64,000 nucleotides of DNA from Micromonospora ureilytica (GCF_015751765.1 NZ_JADOTX010000001.1:1922001-1986000); one strand, 5' to 3'; counted from the first letter of the stretch, positions 17,851-27,941 are shown. Program-made: numbers and translations. Notes: generated from the sequence alone by a model not told the origin.

Positions 17851-20088
17851 TCAGTCGCGTGCCGGGCGCGCGGGGCGTAGTCGCGCGGTCAAATCCCGTA
17901 CCGCGTCCGCGAACGCCTCCTGTGACTCACACGGCCAGTGTCCGAGGATCGGTGGGGGAACGCTGTCGCTGGGGGCTGGCACCACGTCCTGCGGGTCGGT
18001 CAACCGCCGGTCCACGGTCGCCGCCGGCCCGGTCAGCGTCTCGGCCTCCCCGGGGCGGTGGGAGGCGAAGATCCAGCCGCCGATCGGGTCGGTGTCGCGC
18101 CACAGGTTGATCCAGCGCCAACCGACCCGTTCGCCGATCTCCCGCAGCGCCGGCTCGTCGGCGTATGCCGGGAACAGCCGGGAGTACAGCCGGCCCAGCG
18201 GCGACCCGTAGGTCAGCAGGGCGACCCGCTCGGTGATCCGGGTGGGTAGTTGCAGAACCGTGGCGGCGAGCAGCACCGAGCCGTGGCTGTGTCCGGCCAG
18301 CAGCACACAGTGCCCCTGCTCCACCAGGTAGGTGATCCGTTTGGCCAGCTCCGGCACGGCCCGCTCGGCGTAGCAGGGTGGCGCGAACGGGTGCGCGGCC
18401 CGGGGCCAGAAGGTGCCCAGATCCCAGAGCACACCCACGTACCGGCGGAACTGCGCTGTCCGGTACGCGAAGATGCCGCCCACCACCAGGCCGAGCAGGA
18501 TCGCGGCGATCACGTAACTACCCGACCCGATCAGGAAGTTGACCATGCCTTCCGGCACTCCGACGTAGCGCTGCGCCACGTCGCCGGGTAGGAGCTGGAG
18601 CAGGCCGAGCACGCTGGTGGCCAGGCCGAGCGCCGCCAGGGCGGCGTACACCACGGAGAGCGGTTCCAACCGTTCGGTGAAGCGGGCCCGGGCCACCGCG
18701 TGCTCGACCCGCCGCAGCCGGGCCGCCGCCTGCGGCGGCGCGTCCGGGAAGTCGGCGGCCACGATCGCCCGCGCGGCCCGCCGCCGCCCGCGCCGGGTCA
18801 GCCTGGTGACCAGGCCGGCCACCAGCAGCGCGATTACCACGGCCAGGAAGAACCCGAAGATCGCCCACTTGTACGCCAGCGGAGGGCTGGTCTCCAGGCC
18901 GTCCGCGGTCGTCCCCTCGCGATCGAGCAGGTCCGCCACCCGGTAGACCAGCTCGGCCGAGAACGCCACGGCGAGCCCGGCCGAGATCGTCATGAAGACC
19001 GGCGCTCCCAACGCGCGTATGGGTGACCTGCGCTGCCCGCCGCCCCGCCGCCAGATCACCAGCACGGCGAGGACGGCCACCAGCACGGTCTGGCTGACGA
19101 ACATCCAGGCCACGATCGCGCTGTAACCGGGCAGCGCACCGCCCTGCGGCCACGGCGCCGGGCTGATGACGACGTGCACGATCACCAACATCGTCACGCC
19201 GCAGGCGGTGGTGCGCAGCCCGCGGAATACGCCGTCCACCCGGGGTGACGGGTCGGTGCGGTCGATGCTCGGCACCACGGTGACCAGGACCAGGCAGGCC
19301 AGTAGCACCGCCGCGGTGACGGTCAGCAGGATCACCATCACCCACGAGCGGTGCTGGCTGGCCCGCGCGGCCAGCAGGCTGGCGCTCAGCGTGCCGAAGG
19401 CGGCCGCGACGTGGACCGAGCGCAGCCGACCCACCAGCGGCTCGCCGTCCCACTGGCCGACGGCGCTCAGCTGGTGTTTCGACGCCGGCGTCGACGGCGT
19501 CCGGAACGCGTCGAACGAATGGCCCGGGCGAGCGCCCAGCCACCAGACGAGCCCGATGGCGGCGACCGGCACGAGCGCCAGCACACCCAGGCGCAGCCCG
19601 GTGGGGCGTCCGCCGAGCCAGGACAGCCAGCTCCGGCCGGCCAGGCACGACGGGGTGTCCATGCAGCGCCACGCGATCAGGTCCAGCGCTACCCCGACGA
19701 TGGAGAGCACGTAGAGCACGGTGAGGGTGAGGGCGAGCACCCGGCACAGCGCCATGAAGCCGCGCTGCGAGACGGTGTTCGCCGGGCGCATCCAGAGCGC
19801 CACGTTGCAGAGCATGAACGGCAGCAGGAAGACCAGCGACAGCGTCCGCACGGCCGTACCGGACGGCAGGTCGCTCCAGCGGTACGCCTCCAGCGTCACC
19901 CCGTCCGTCCCGGTGGAGTCCGGATAGCCGGGGCGCGGTCGGTAGAACCCTCCGCTGCGGTCCCCGGCGACCTGGTGCACGTGCGGCCGGTCCAACACCT
20001 GGTCCGCCCCCGCGCCGGAGACACCGTGCACGCGCAGCTCCACGATCCCGCCCGACGGCGTCGGTCCGGTCGGTGTCGCGTCCGCCAT
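17851..20088 (-). CDS. Large multi-spanning membrane protein with alpha/beta-hydrolase-like domain
   Basis: 745 residues from ATG at 20088. The N-terminus [21 protein letters not shown] looks like the first strand of a hydrolase fold. About ten hydrophobic segments follow from residue 80 to 570 (for example [19 protein letters not shown] and [15 protein letters not shown]). The C-terminal cytosolic part has [20 protein letters not shown], a G-H-S-H-G nucleophile elbow, and later [14 protein letters not shown] with possible acid and histidine residues ([15 protein letters not shown]). Family function is not established; a lipase or esterase role is inferred from the elbow. The fold is split: the first strand lies before the membrane part, the elbow after it. 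Confidence 0.8.
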   Translation of the reverse strand: MADATPTGPTPSGGIVELRVHGVSGAGADQVLDRPHVHQVAGDRSGGFYRPRPGYPDSTGTDGVTLEAYRWSDLPSGTAVRTLSLVFLLPFMLCNVALWMRPANTVSQRGFMALCRVLALTLTVLYVLSIVGVALDLIAWRCMDTPSCLAGRSWLSWLGGRPTGLRLGVLALVPVAAIGLVWWLGARPGHSFDAFRTPSTPASKHQLSAVGQWDGEPLVGRLRSVHVAAAFGTLSASLLAARASQHRSWVMVILLTVTAAVLLACLVLVTVVPSIDRTDPSPRVDGVFRGLRTTACGVTMLVIVHVVISPAPWPQGGALPGYSAIVAWMFVSQTVLVAVLAVLVIWRRGGGQRRSPIRALGAPVFMTISAGLAVAFSAELVYRVADLLDREGTTADGLETSPPLAYKWAIFGFFLAVVIALLVAGLVTRLTRRGRRRAARAIVAADFPDAPPQAAARLRRVEHAVARARFTERLEPLSVVYAALAALGLATSVLGLLQLLPGDVAQRYVGVPEGMVNFLIGSGSYVIAAILLGLVVGGIFAYRTAQFRRYVGVLWDLGTFWPRAAHPFAPPCYAERAVPELAKRITYLVEQGHCVLLAGHSHGSVLLAATVLQLPTRITERVALLTYGSPLGRLYSRLFPAYADEPALREIGERVGWRWINLWRDTDPIGGWIFASHRPGEAETLTGPAATVDRRLTDPQDVVPAPSDSVPPPILGHWPCESQEAFADAVRDLTARLRPARPARD

Positions 20089-20239
20089 GGGCCCCCCGAG
20101 GTGTGCGCGGCAACCGGGCGGGTCGTCGATGTCCGGCCACCCGCGCGGCTCCCCGGCTTACCCGTCCGCGAGGCGGTCAACCGTGGGCCGGGCCCTGGCG
20201 ATGGTGCGGTCGACCCTCGACAGGTGATTTCATGGCGCC

Positions 20240-21898
20240 ATGGCGAACCCGGTGATCCTGACCGTCGACGACGACCCCGTGGTGTCCCGGGCGGTCGCCC
20301 GGGACATCCGGCGCCGCTACGGCGACCGCTACCGGGTGCTGCGTGCCTCCTCCGGGCCGGAGGCGCTGGACGCGTTGCGAGAGGTCAAGCTGCGCGGCGA
20401 ACCTGTGGCGTTGCTGCTGGCCGACCACCGGATGCCGGAGATGACAGGCGTCGAGTTCCTCGAAGCGGCCATGGACATCTTCCCGGCCGCCCGCCGGGTG
20501 CTGCTCACCGCGTACGCGGACACCGACGCCGCGATCGAGGCCATCAACGTGGTCGACCTGGACCACTACCTGCTCAAGCCCTGGCACCCGCCGGAGGAGA
20601 AGCTGTACCCGGTGGTCGACGGGCTGCTGGAGGCGTGGGCGGTCACCCCGGACGCGGCCAGCGCCGAGATCCGGGTCGTCGGGCACCGTTGGTCGGCGCC
20701 GTCGTTCAAGGTCCGTGACTTCCTGGCCCGCAACCTGGTGCCGTACCGATGGCTGTTGTCCGATGATCCGGAGGGCGTCCGGCTGCTCGACGCGGCCGGG
20801 GCCACCGAGGCGGACGTACCGCTGGTGGTGACGCCCGAGGGCAAGGCGTTGATCGCCCCGAGCGAGGCCGAGTTGGCCGCGCTGGCCGGGCTGACAGTGG
20901 TGCCGGCGTGTGACTTCTACGACCTGGTGGTGATCGGCGGCGGCCCCGCCGGTCTCGGCTCGGCCGTGTACGGCGCGTCGGAGGGGCTGCGCACCGTGCT
21001 CGTGGAACGGCGTGCGACCGGCGGTCAGGCCGGGCAGAGCAGCCGGATCGAGAATTACCTGGGCTTCCCCGATGGTGTGTCCGGCGCCCAGTTGACCGAT
21101 CGGGCCCGGCGGCAGGCGGTCAAGTTCGGTGCCGAGCTGCTCAGTGCCCGGGAGGTGGTCGGTCTCAGCGAGGCCGGCGGCGCCCGGCTGCTGCGCTTCG
21201 GCGACGGCACCGAGATCGCCGCGCACACGGTGGTGCTGGCCACCGGCGTGTCGTACCGGGTGCTCGACGCCCCGGGCCTGGCCGACTTCACCGGGCGGGG
21301 GGTGTTCTACGGCGCCGCCGCCACGGAGGCGCCGAGCTGCGTCGAGCAGGATGTCTACATCGTCGGCGGGGCCAACTCCGCGGGCCAGGCGGCGGTCCAC
21401 TTCTCCCGGTACGCGTCGAGGGTGCACCTGCTCATCCGTGGTGCGGACCTGACCGCCTCGATGTCGCGTTACCTGATCGACCAGCTGGAACGGATCGACC
21501 GGATCACCGTGCACCCGCACACCGCAGTGGTCGGCGGGGCCGGGGACGGTCACCTGGAACGGCTCACCCTCTGCGACACCCGCACCGGGGAGGCCCGCTC
21601 GGTCGACACCTCCTGGCTGTTCATCTTCATCGGCGCGGAGCCCCGTACCGACTGGCTGGACGGGGTGCTGGTCCGCGACGGGCGCGGTTTCATCGTGACC
21701 GGCCCGGATCTGCTCGCCGGAGGACGGCGGCCGGCCGGCTGGTCGCTGTCGCGCGACCCGTACCACCTGGAGACCAGCGTGCCGGGCGTGTTCGCCGCCG
21801 GGGACGTGCGGGCCGAGTCGGTCAAGCGGGTCGCTTCGGCCGTCGGCGAGGGTGCGATGGCCGTGTCGCTGGTGCACCGATACCTGGAGGCTCAATGA
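20240..21898 (+). CDS. Receiver-domain / thioredoxin-reductase-like flavoprotein fusion
   Basis: 552 residues from ATG at 20240. Residues 1-125 form a response-regulator receiver: acidic D10-D12, phosphoacceptor D62 (LLADHRMPEMTG) and K near 114 (LLKPW). About 140-215 is a thioredoxin-like segment, and from about 225 comes a TrxB-like flavoprotein: VVIGGGPAGLGSAVYGASEG (FAD), RATGGQAGQSSRIENYLGF, VYIVGGANSAGQAAVHFSRY (NADPH) and VFAAGDVRAESVKRVASAVGEG. The redox CxxC of classical TrxB (CATCD) is replaced by AAATEAPSC, so normal disulfide chemistry is doubtful. It overlaps the cNMP-histidine kinase start by 4 bp, so the two probably form a phosphorelay pair. Confidence 0.9.
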   Translation: MANPVILTVDDDPVVSRAVARDIRRRYGDRYRVLRASSGPEALDALREVKLRGEPVALLLADHRMPEMTGVEFLEAAMDIFPAARRVLLTAYADTDAAIEAINVVDLDHYLLKPWHPPEEKLYPVVDGLLEAWAVTPDAASAEIRVVGHRWSAPSFKVRDFLARNLVPYRWLLSDDPEGVRLLDAAGATEADVPLVVTPEGKALIAPSEAELAALAGLTVVPACDFYDLVVIGGGPAGLGSAVYGASEGLRTVLVERRATGGQAGQSSRIENYLGFPDGVSGAQLTDRARRQAVKFGAELLSAREVVGLSEAGGARLLRFGDGTEIAAHTVVLATGVSYRVLDAPGLADFTGRGVFYGAAATEAPSCVEQDVYIVGGANSAGQAAVHFSRYASRVHLLIRGADLTASMSRYLIDQLERIDRITVHPHTAVVGGAGDGHLERLTLCDTRTGEARSVDTSWLFIFIGAEPRTDWLDGVLVRDGRGFIVTGPDLLAGGRRPAGWSLSRDPYHLETSVPGVFAAGDVRAESVKRVASAVGEGAMAVSLVHRYLEAQ

Positions 21899-23352
21899 GC
21901 ACGGATAGTGGCCGGCTGACACCGGCGCAGTTGCGCACCCTGTTCCTGTTCGAGTCCCTCGACGACAGGCAACTCGAGTGGCTGGCCGAGCGCGGCCGGG
22001 TCGAGCAGCGTGCCGGGGGCACCCTCGTATACGCCGAGGGGGAGCCCGGGACCTGCTTCTTCGTGCTGGTGCGCGGTGCGGTGGCGCTGAGCCGCCAGGT
22101 GCGCGGAGACGAGATCGAGGTCAGCCGCACCGACCAGCGCGGCGTGTACGGCGGGGCGGTCCAGGCCTACCTGGGTGACCAGGTCGACCAGATCTACCGC
22201 AACAGCATGCGGGCGGTGGTCGACTCGGACTTCTTCGTGCTGCCGGCGGAGGACTTCGCGTACGCCCTGCGGTCCTGGTTCCCGATGCCCATGCACCTGC
22301 TGGAGGGGCTGTTCCTCGGCCTGCGGAACAGCCAGGCCATCGTCGGCGAACGGGAGCGGCTGTTGGCGCTCGGTTCGCTGTCGGCGGGGCTGACCCACGA
22401 GCTGAACAACCCGGCCGCGGCGGCGGTACGGGCCACCTCGGTGCTGCGGGACCGGGTCGCCGGGATGCGGCACAAGCTCGCGATGGTCGCCGACGGTCGG
22501 CTCGACGGGCGCGCCCTGCATGGCTTGGTCTCCTTGCAGGAGGAGGCGGTAGCCCGGGTGGCCACCGCGCCGAAGTTGACCCCGATGGAAACCGCCGACG
22601 CCGAGGACACCCTCACCGACTGGCTGGAGGAGCACGGGGTCAACGGTGCCTGGGACCTGGCCCCGATCCTGGTCGGCGGTGGTCTCGACGCGGCCTGGTT
22701 GGCGCAGGTGAAGGCCGCGGTCGGCGCCGCGGACCTGGAGGCGGCGGTGCGCTGGCTCACCTACACCGTCGACACCGAGCTGCTGATGCGCGAGATCGGC
22801 GACGCGGTCACCCGGATCTCCGGGCTCGTGGACGCCGCCAAGCAGTACTCGCAGCTGGACCGCGCGCCGCACCGGGTGGTGGACGTGCACGACCTGCTCG
22901 ACGCCACGCTCGTGATGTTCAAGGGCAAGATCCCCCCCGAGGTCAAGCTGGTCCGCGAGTACGACCGGAGCCTCCCACCGGTGCCGGCGTACGCGGCCGA
23001 GCTGAACCAGGTGTGGACCAACCTGATCGACAACGCGTTGGGCGCGATGGGGGAGAAGGGCGTGCTGACCGTCCAGACCGGACGGGTCGGCGACCAGTTG
23101 GCGGTGGAGGTCACCGACACCGGGCCGGGTATCCCGCCGGAGGTGCGTCCACGCATCTTCGAGCCGTTCTTCACCACGAAGCCGGTCGGCTCGGGCACCG
23201 GTTTGGGGTTGGACATCTCGTACCGGATCGTGGTGCACAAACACCACGGCGACATCCGGGTGGAGACCGAGCCGGGCCGGACCACGTTCCGGGTCCTGTT
23301 GCCGATCACGGAGGGTGCACCGGACGTGCCACGCGACGCGCCGGCTACCTAG
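21895..23352 (+). CDS. Sensor histidine kinase with N-terminal cyclic-nucleotide-binding-like domain
   Basis: 485 residues, ATGA-coupled to the receiver-TrxR gene. Residues 15-140 are a cNMP-binding/Crp-like domain (LFLFESLDDRQLEWLAERG, then CFFVLVRGAVALSRQVRG). No membrane segment is present. The kinase core has H168 in GSLSAGLTHELNNPAAAA, an N-box NQVWTNLIDNALGAMGE, the G1 box VEVTDTGPGIPPEVRPRIF and a G2-like box GSGTGLGLDISYRIVVHKHHG. It would phosphorylate the receiver of its upstream partner. The ligand of the N-domain is unknown and may be a cyclic nucleotide or none. Confidence 0.92.
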   Translation: MSTDSGRLTPAQLRTLFLFESLDDRQLEWLAERGRVEQRAGGTLVYAEGEPGTCFFVLVRGAVALSRQVRGDEIEVSRTDQRGVYGGAVQAYLGDQVDQIYRNSMRAVVDSDFFVLPAEDFAYALRSWFPMPMHLLEGLFLGLRNSQAIVGERERLLALGSLSAGLTHELNNPAAAAVRATSVLRDRVAGMRHKLAMVADGRLDGRALHGLVSLQEEAVARVATAPKLTPMETADAEDTLTDWLEEHGVNGAWDLAPILVGGGLDAAWLAQVKAAVGAADLEAAVRWLTYTVDTELLMREIGDAVTRISGLVDAAKQYSQLDRAPHRVVDVHDLLDATLVMFKGKIPPEVKLVREYDRSLPPVPAYAAELNQVWTNLIDNALGAMGEKGVLTVQTGRVGDQLAVEVTDTGPGIPPEVRPRIFEPFFTTKPVGSGTGLGLDISYRIVVHKHHGDIRVETEPGRTTFRVLLPITEGAPDVPRDAPAT

Positions 23353-23419
23353 AGACATCGGGTGGTTGCGGGCAGTAGTCTCGGGCGGCGTTCGTGATCC
23401 CGCCCCCGAGGAGGGTTCC

Positions 23420-25375
23420 GTGGAGTCGATGGCCCGCCAGCGCACCCCCGTCGAGGACGACCAGCCGGACGATCCACCCGGCGCGATGCTGCCGGAGTTG
23501 GAGGATCGGGACTGGCTGCACCACGCGCAGGAGTTCGCGCACACCAGCTTCTGGGCGGTGGCCCGCCGACTGCCCCGGCTGGTCCGGGAAGCGGTCGGCC
23601 TGGCCTGGTCCACCAACCGTCGGGACACGATCGCCTCCATCGGCCTCAACATCGCCGCCGGGGTGATGACCACCTTCGGCCTGCTCGCCACGACCAGCGT
23701 GCTCCGCGAGTTGTTCGCCGCCGGTCCCACCCCGGACCGGGTCCGTTCGGCCCTGCCGGCCCTGATCGTGGCCGCGGCGGCGGTGTCGGCACGGGGTGGC
23801 CTGACCATCGCGGCCGGCTGGGCCCAGGCCCGGCTGACCCCGCAGATCAACTACCAGGTGGAGCTGCGTCTGTTCGAGGCCACCACGGCTGTGGACCTGG
23901 CCGCGTTCGACGACGCCGGCTTCGCCGAGGAGATGGACCGCGCGCGCGACCGGGGGATGGGCGAGGCGGCGTGGATCGTCGACCACACCGTCAACCTGGT
24001 CACCGGCGTGGTCGGCATGCTCGCCACCGCCGTAGCGGTGACAGTCATCCAACCGCTGCTGTTGCCCTGCCTGCTCCTCGCCGCGATTCCCCAGGCGATC
24101 ACGGCCGTGCGGATGGCCCGCCGGGAATACCTGGCGATGCTGGCCCGGATCACCCGGCGACGCCGGATGTGGATGCTGGCCCACCTGATGGCCAACCGGC
24201 ACACCGCCGCGGAGGTGCGCGCGTACCAGATGCGCGAGTTCCTGCTCGCCGAGTATCGCGGGGTGATGGCGGTCGAGACCCGCGCCCAACTGCGGCTGGT
24301 CCGCTCGCAGACCGGCACCCGGGTTATCGGCGCCACGGTGGCGGGGCTGGCCACCTTCGGTGTGTACGCGGTCCTCGGTGGCCTGCTGCTGAGCGGGATG
24401 GTCGCCCTCGCCGCCGCGGCGACCGCTCTGCTCGCGCTGCAGTCCGCGCGGACCAGCCTGGGAGTGGCGGTCGTCGCCACCAACTCGCTGTACGAGGACG
24501 CCCTCTACTACCAGGACTACCGGGACTTCCTGGCCCGTGCCCACGCCCGGGTGCCGATCGGGGGCGACCGGGTGGCCGACGGTGTCGGCGTGATCGAGGT
24601 GGACGACGTGAGCCTGAGCTATCCGGACACCGATGCCCCGGCGGTGGACGGGGTCAGCCTGACCATCCGCCGGGGTGAGGTGATCGCACTGGTCGGCGAG
24701 AACGGCTCCGGCAAGACCACCCTGGCCAAGCTGATCGCGGGGCTCTATCAGCCGACCGGCGGGGTGATCCGCTGGGACGGGGTCGACGCCGCCGAGTTGG
24801 ACCCGCACACCCTGGGCGCCCAGGTGGCCGTGATGACCCAGGAGTGGTGGAAGTTCCCGTTCACCGCCGGGCAGAACATCCGCGTCGGGCGGCACGACCG
24901 CCCGCCGGACCGGTCCGGCCCGAGTGTTCAGGAGGCGGCCGGCGCGGCCGCCGCGCACGACATGATCGTCGGCCTGCCGCACGGCTACGACACGCTGCTC
25001 GACCGGGAGTTCAAGGATGGCCACGAGCTGTCCGGCGGGCAGTGGCAGCGGCTGGTCGCGGCGCGCGGCCTCTATCGGGACGCCGCCCTGCTGATCTGTG
25101 ACGAACCCTCGGCCGCCCTGGACGCGCGTGCCGAACACGCCCTGTTCCAGCACCTACGTCGTCGCCCCGACCGGGCGGTCGTCCTGATCACCCATCGGCT
25201 GGCCAACGTCCGGCACGCCGACCGGATCCTCGTGCTGGAGCGGGGCCGCCTCGTCCAGCAGGGCAGTCACGACGAGCTGATGGCGGCCGGTGGCCTCTAC
25301 CGGGAGCTGTTCACCCTGCAGGCCAGCGGCTACCTGACCGGCGCCGACGAACGCCGCCCCGCCGACACCCGCTGA
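23420..25375 (+). CDS. ABC exporter (fused membrane and ATPase domains)
   Basis: 651 residues from GTG at 23420 behind GAGGAGGG; an ATG at 23429 is alternative. The N-terminal 60 residues are charged, then about six membrane segments fill residues 60-370. The NBD from about 395 has GENGSGKTT (Walker A), VAVMTQEWWKFPFTAGQNI (Q-loop), ELSGGQWQRLVAARGL (signature) and LLICDEPSAALDAR (Walker B), ending with THRLANVRHADRILVLERG. It is 67 bp after the kinase gene and could be in the same transcript. Its cargo is not known. Confidence 0.9.
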   Translation: MESMARQRTPVEDDQPDDPPGAMLPELEDRDWLHHAQEFAHTSFWAVARRLPRLVREAVGLAWSTNRRDTIASIGLNIAAGVMTTFGLLATTSVLRELFAAGPTPDRVRSALPALIVAAAAVSARGGLTIAAGWAQARLTPQINYQVELRLFEATTAVDLAAFDDAGFAEEMDRARDRGMGEAAWIVDHTVNLVTGVVGMLATAVAVTVIQPLLLPCLLLAAIPQAITAVRMARREYLAMLARITRRRRMWMLAHLMANRHTAAEVRAYQMREFLLAEYRGVMAVETRAQLRLVRSQTGTRVIGATVAGLATFGVYAVLGGLLLSGMVALAAAATALLALQSARTSLGVAVVATNSLYEDALYYQDYRDFLARAHARVPIGGDRVADGVGVIEVDDVSLSYPDTDAPAVDGVSLTIRRGEVIALVGENGSGKTTLAKLIAGLYQPTGGVIRWDGVDAAELDPHTLGAQVAVMTQEWWKFPFTAGQNIRVGRHDRPPDRSGPSVQEAAGAAAAHDMIVGLPHGYDTLLDREFKDGHELSGGQWQRLVAARGLYRDAALLICDEPSAALDARAEHALFQHLRRRPDRAVVLITHRLANVRHADRILVLERGRLVQQGSHDELMAAGGLYRELFTLQASGYLTGADERRPADTR

Positions 25376-25427
25376 CCAGATTGCGCTGAGCCGAGCCACG
25401 GAGACTGCCGCGGACCGACGCGGCGGG

Positions 25428-26999
25428 CTAGGTCCAGGCGCGGTCGAGGGCCATCGCCAGCCGCTGTGTCCACTGCTCCACGGTGCCCTCGATACCGGGG
25501 TACTCGTCGGTGAAGTTGTCCCAGTCGACGCCCCAGGTCAGCACGGTCTCGGCGACGAAGCGGTCGGCTTCGTAGGCGAGTTCCGGTCGCATGAGCCGGC
25601 GGACCAGGTCCAGGTCGACGGTGGTGGTCTCGGCGAGGAGGACCGCGTCGTAGAGGTCCTTGCCCTGCGGATACGAGTCGGTGGCCAGCCACAGCAGCTT
25701 CCACGCCAGCGCCAGCGCGGCGGGTGCGGCCAGCATCGACTCCGCGACACCCGGCAGCATGACCGTCTCCGGTGGGAGGGGAAGTTGTTCGCCGAAGACG
25801 ATGTCGATCTGTACGTGGCCGTCCGGTGCCCCGGGCACGCTGAACGGGACGATGAGGCGGCGGCCGTCGGCTCGCTCGTACGTCCAGATGGCGGCCTCGC
25901 TGATCCGGTCCGGTCGCAGGCCGGCATCCGGGGCGGCCCGGACGGCGGCCTTGACGGCGTCGAGGAGCGCACGGGCGTCGGCACTGTCGCTGGTGATCAT
26001 GTGCGGGACGACGACGAAGTCGAGATCGCCCGGCTCGCGGGCGCGGTCACCCACCTGGGCCGGCATGAGGACACTGCCGCGCAGCATGAGATGGCGGCTC
26101 TCGGGGATCGCCGCGATGACCGCCAGGACCTGTCGCATCGCGGCGCGTCGGGCGGTGGTCCACCGCTCACCGGTGGCGGCCACGAGGAAGTCGGGCTCAC
26201 CAGACCGGTACGCGTTCGGATAGTGCCTGAGTGCCGGATCGAACGCTGCCCGCTGGCGGACGGGCACGTCGGCGGGCAGTGGTCGGTAGGTCGGCGGGTA
26301 GTCAGGCGAGCCCTCCGGCGCGGACCTCATGGTGTTCTCGTGCTCCACCTGCCACTCGTTCACGCGGCTTTCGGGCACGTCCAGCCAGCGGTCGTCATGT
26401 GCCAGGTTGTTGTCGAACACGACGTACTCCTGCTCGACGGCGACGGGCTCGTGGCCGGCGGCGGCCAGGGTCGCGACGAGGTCGTCCAGGCGCTGCTTGG
26501 CGGTGGCGAGCCCGACGCCGTGGCAGCGCTGGTTGACGAACCGTTCCTGCGCACCACCAGCGCGTTCCCGGCGGGCGTTGCGGGACAGCCGCGCCCCGTG
26601 CGGCTCGACCAGATCGGTGAGCGCCAACACCTGCGCCACCACCGGGCCGGTCAGCAGCAGTTTGACGTGATGCTCGAAGTACCGACCTGCCGGCTCCGCC
26701 GCCGCCTGCTCGTCCGACTGCGGCACACCGACGCACCACGGTGCCGCTTCGATCTTCGTGCGGTTCACGTACATGCCGGTGGCCCGCAGCTCGCGTTGCC
26801 AGCGCTGCGCCACGGCCTTTTGCTCGGCCAGCGTGCCGCGCCCGGTCAGGGTGAGCATCGGCTGGGCGGCGAACGTGCCCCGGTCGAGCACGATGTGCAC
26901 GAACTTCAGCCCGTGCCGGGCCGCGAAGGCAGACAGCGCGTCCGCCTCGTGATCTCGAACCGTGATGTGGATTTCGAAGTCCCCCGACACCTCACGCAT
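25428..26999 (-). CDS. AbiEii/AbiGii-type nucleotidyltransferase fused to a duplicated N-terminal domain
   Basis: 523 residues from ATG at 26999. The C-terminal half (about 250-523) holds the nucleotidyltransferase signature HLMLRGSVLMPAQVGDRARE followed by PGDLDFVVVP, the GS...DxD pattern of AbiEii-like enzymes. Later SYPQGKDLYDAVLLAE matches the KDxxD region of AbiEii toxins. The N-terminal half has two similar blocks, FEIHITVRDHEADALSAFAA and RYFEHHVKLLLTGPVVAQVL, each followed by an E/A-rich helix, suggesting an internal duplication of a beta-alpha fold. A toxin-like or RNA-modifying role is possible. No AbiEi antitoxin lies beside it; an AbiEi-like DUF559 protein is 36 kb away. Confidence 0.75.
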   Translation of the reverse strand: MREVSGDFEIHITVRDHEADALSAFAARHGLKFVHIVLDRGTFAAQPMLTLTGRGTLAEQKAVAQRWQRELRATGMYVNRTKIEAAPWCVGVPQSDEQAAAEPAGRYFEHHVKLLLTGPVVAQVLALTDLVEPHGARLSRNARRERAGGAQERFVNQRCHGVGLATAKQRLDDLVATLAAAGHEPVAVEQEYVVFDNNLAHDDRWLDVPESRVNEWQVEHENTMRSAPEGSPDYPPTYRPLPADVPVRQRAAFDPALRHYPNAYRSGEPDFLVAATGERWTTARRAAMRQVLAVIAAIPESRHLMLRGSVLMPAQVGDRAREPGDLDFVVVPHMITSDSADARALLDAVKAAVRAAPDAGLRPDRISEAAIWTYERADGRRLIVPFSVPGAPDGHVQIDIVFGEQLPLPPETVMLPGVAESMLAAPAALALAWKLLWLATDSYPQGKDLYDAVLLAETTTVDLDLVRRLMRPELAYEADRFVAETVLTWGVDWDNFTDEYPGIEGTVEQWTQRLAMALDRAWT

Positions 27000-27021
27000 C
27001 GGCGGAGTCTATGCCAGGGCG

Positions 27022-27831
27022 TCAGAGCACGCGGGCGACGCCGCAGTAGCCATCGACCGGGGCCGGGGGCCTGCTGTCGGTACGCCAGTGCCCCAGCGGC
27101 ACGACACCCGGCTCGACCAGGTCGAGGCCGTCGAAGAACGCCGTGAAGTCCGCGACCGCACGCAGGTGGTACGGCAGGGCACCGCTTTCGTTGTACTGCC
27201 GATGCGACTCGATGACCCGCTCGCTGGTAGCCGTACCGTCGGACATCGCCAGGAAGCTGCCCGGCGGTAGGGACGAGACCAGAGCGTCGACGATGGCCCG
27301 CGCCTCGGCCGGCTTCTCGACGTGACCCATGACGCCCAGCAGCATCAGCGCGATCGGCGCACCGAAGTCCAGTGTGTCCCGAGCGGCCTGGACGATCTTC
27401 TCCGGGTCGCGCAGGTCGACGTCGACGTACTGGGTGGCGCCCTCCTGGCTGCTGGTCAGCAGCACCCGGGCGTGCGCGAGAACCATCGGGTCGTTGTCGA
27501 CGTAGACGACGCGCGCCTGCGGCGTGATCCGTTGGGCGACCTGGTGGGTGTTGTCGGCCGTGGGCAGGCCGGTACCGACGTCGAGGAACTGACGGATCCC
27601 CGCCTCCGCGGCGAGATAGGTTACGGCTCGTCCGAGAAACGCGCGCGAATACCGGGCCGCCTCGACGATTTCCGGGAAGACCGCCCGTACCTGTTGGCCG
27701 ACCTCGCGATCCGGGGCGAAGTTGTCCTTACCGCCGAGCCAGTAGTTCCACACCCGTGCCGAGTGCGGCACCGTCGTGTCCAGCTTGGCGGCCGAACCTC
27801 CCACCGGCTGCTCAGCGTGGTCCTGCGACAT
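27022..27831 (-). CDS. SAM-dependent methyltransferase, DUF574 family (second copy)
   Basis: 269 residues from ATG at 27831, with AAGGGGAGA upstream. Hallmarks are VWNYWLGGKDNFAPDREVGQ, FLDVGTGLPTADNTHQVAQR and ARVVYVDNDPMVLAHARVLL, as in the copy at 3279-4124, though the mid-part (PIALMLLGVMGHVEKPAEA) differs. Such paralogues are abundant in actinomycetes and have no firmly assigned substrate. It follows the nucleotidyltransferase gene with 22 bp between, both on the minus strand, but it is upstream in transcription. Confidence 0.92.
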   Translation of the reverse strand: MSQDHAEQPVGGSAAKLDTTVPHSARVWNYWLGGKDNFAPDREVGQQVRAVFPEIVEAARYSRAFLGRAVTYLAAEAGIRQFLDVGTGLPTADNTHQVAQRITPQARVVYVDNDPMVLAHARVLLTSSQEGATQYVDVDLRDPEKIVQAARDTLDFGAPIALMLLGVMGHVEKPAEARAIVDALVSSLPPGSFLAMSDGTATSERVIESHRQYNESGALPYHLRAVADFTAFFDGLDLVEPGVVPLGHWRTDSRPPAPVDGYCGVARVL

Positions 27832-27941
27832 GTCCGTCTCCCCTTACCAGCCATGCGATGTCGAGGCCGTAGCCTAGCGGCGCGGCGACGCTCGCTGATA
27901 CTGCGGATCGACGTAACCCTTGATGGCGGCAACGGCCACGG

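Noticed and set aside
27022..27831. Methyltransferase as a partner of the nucleotidyltransferase in a defence operon
   Set aside because: It belongs to the DUF574 family found in many unrelated places, and its paralogue at 3279 has no such neighbour.
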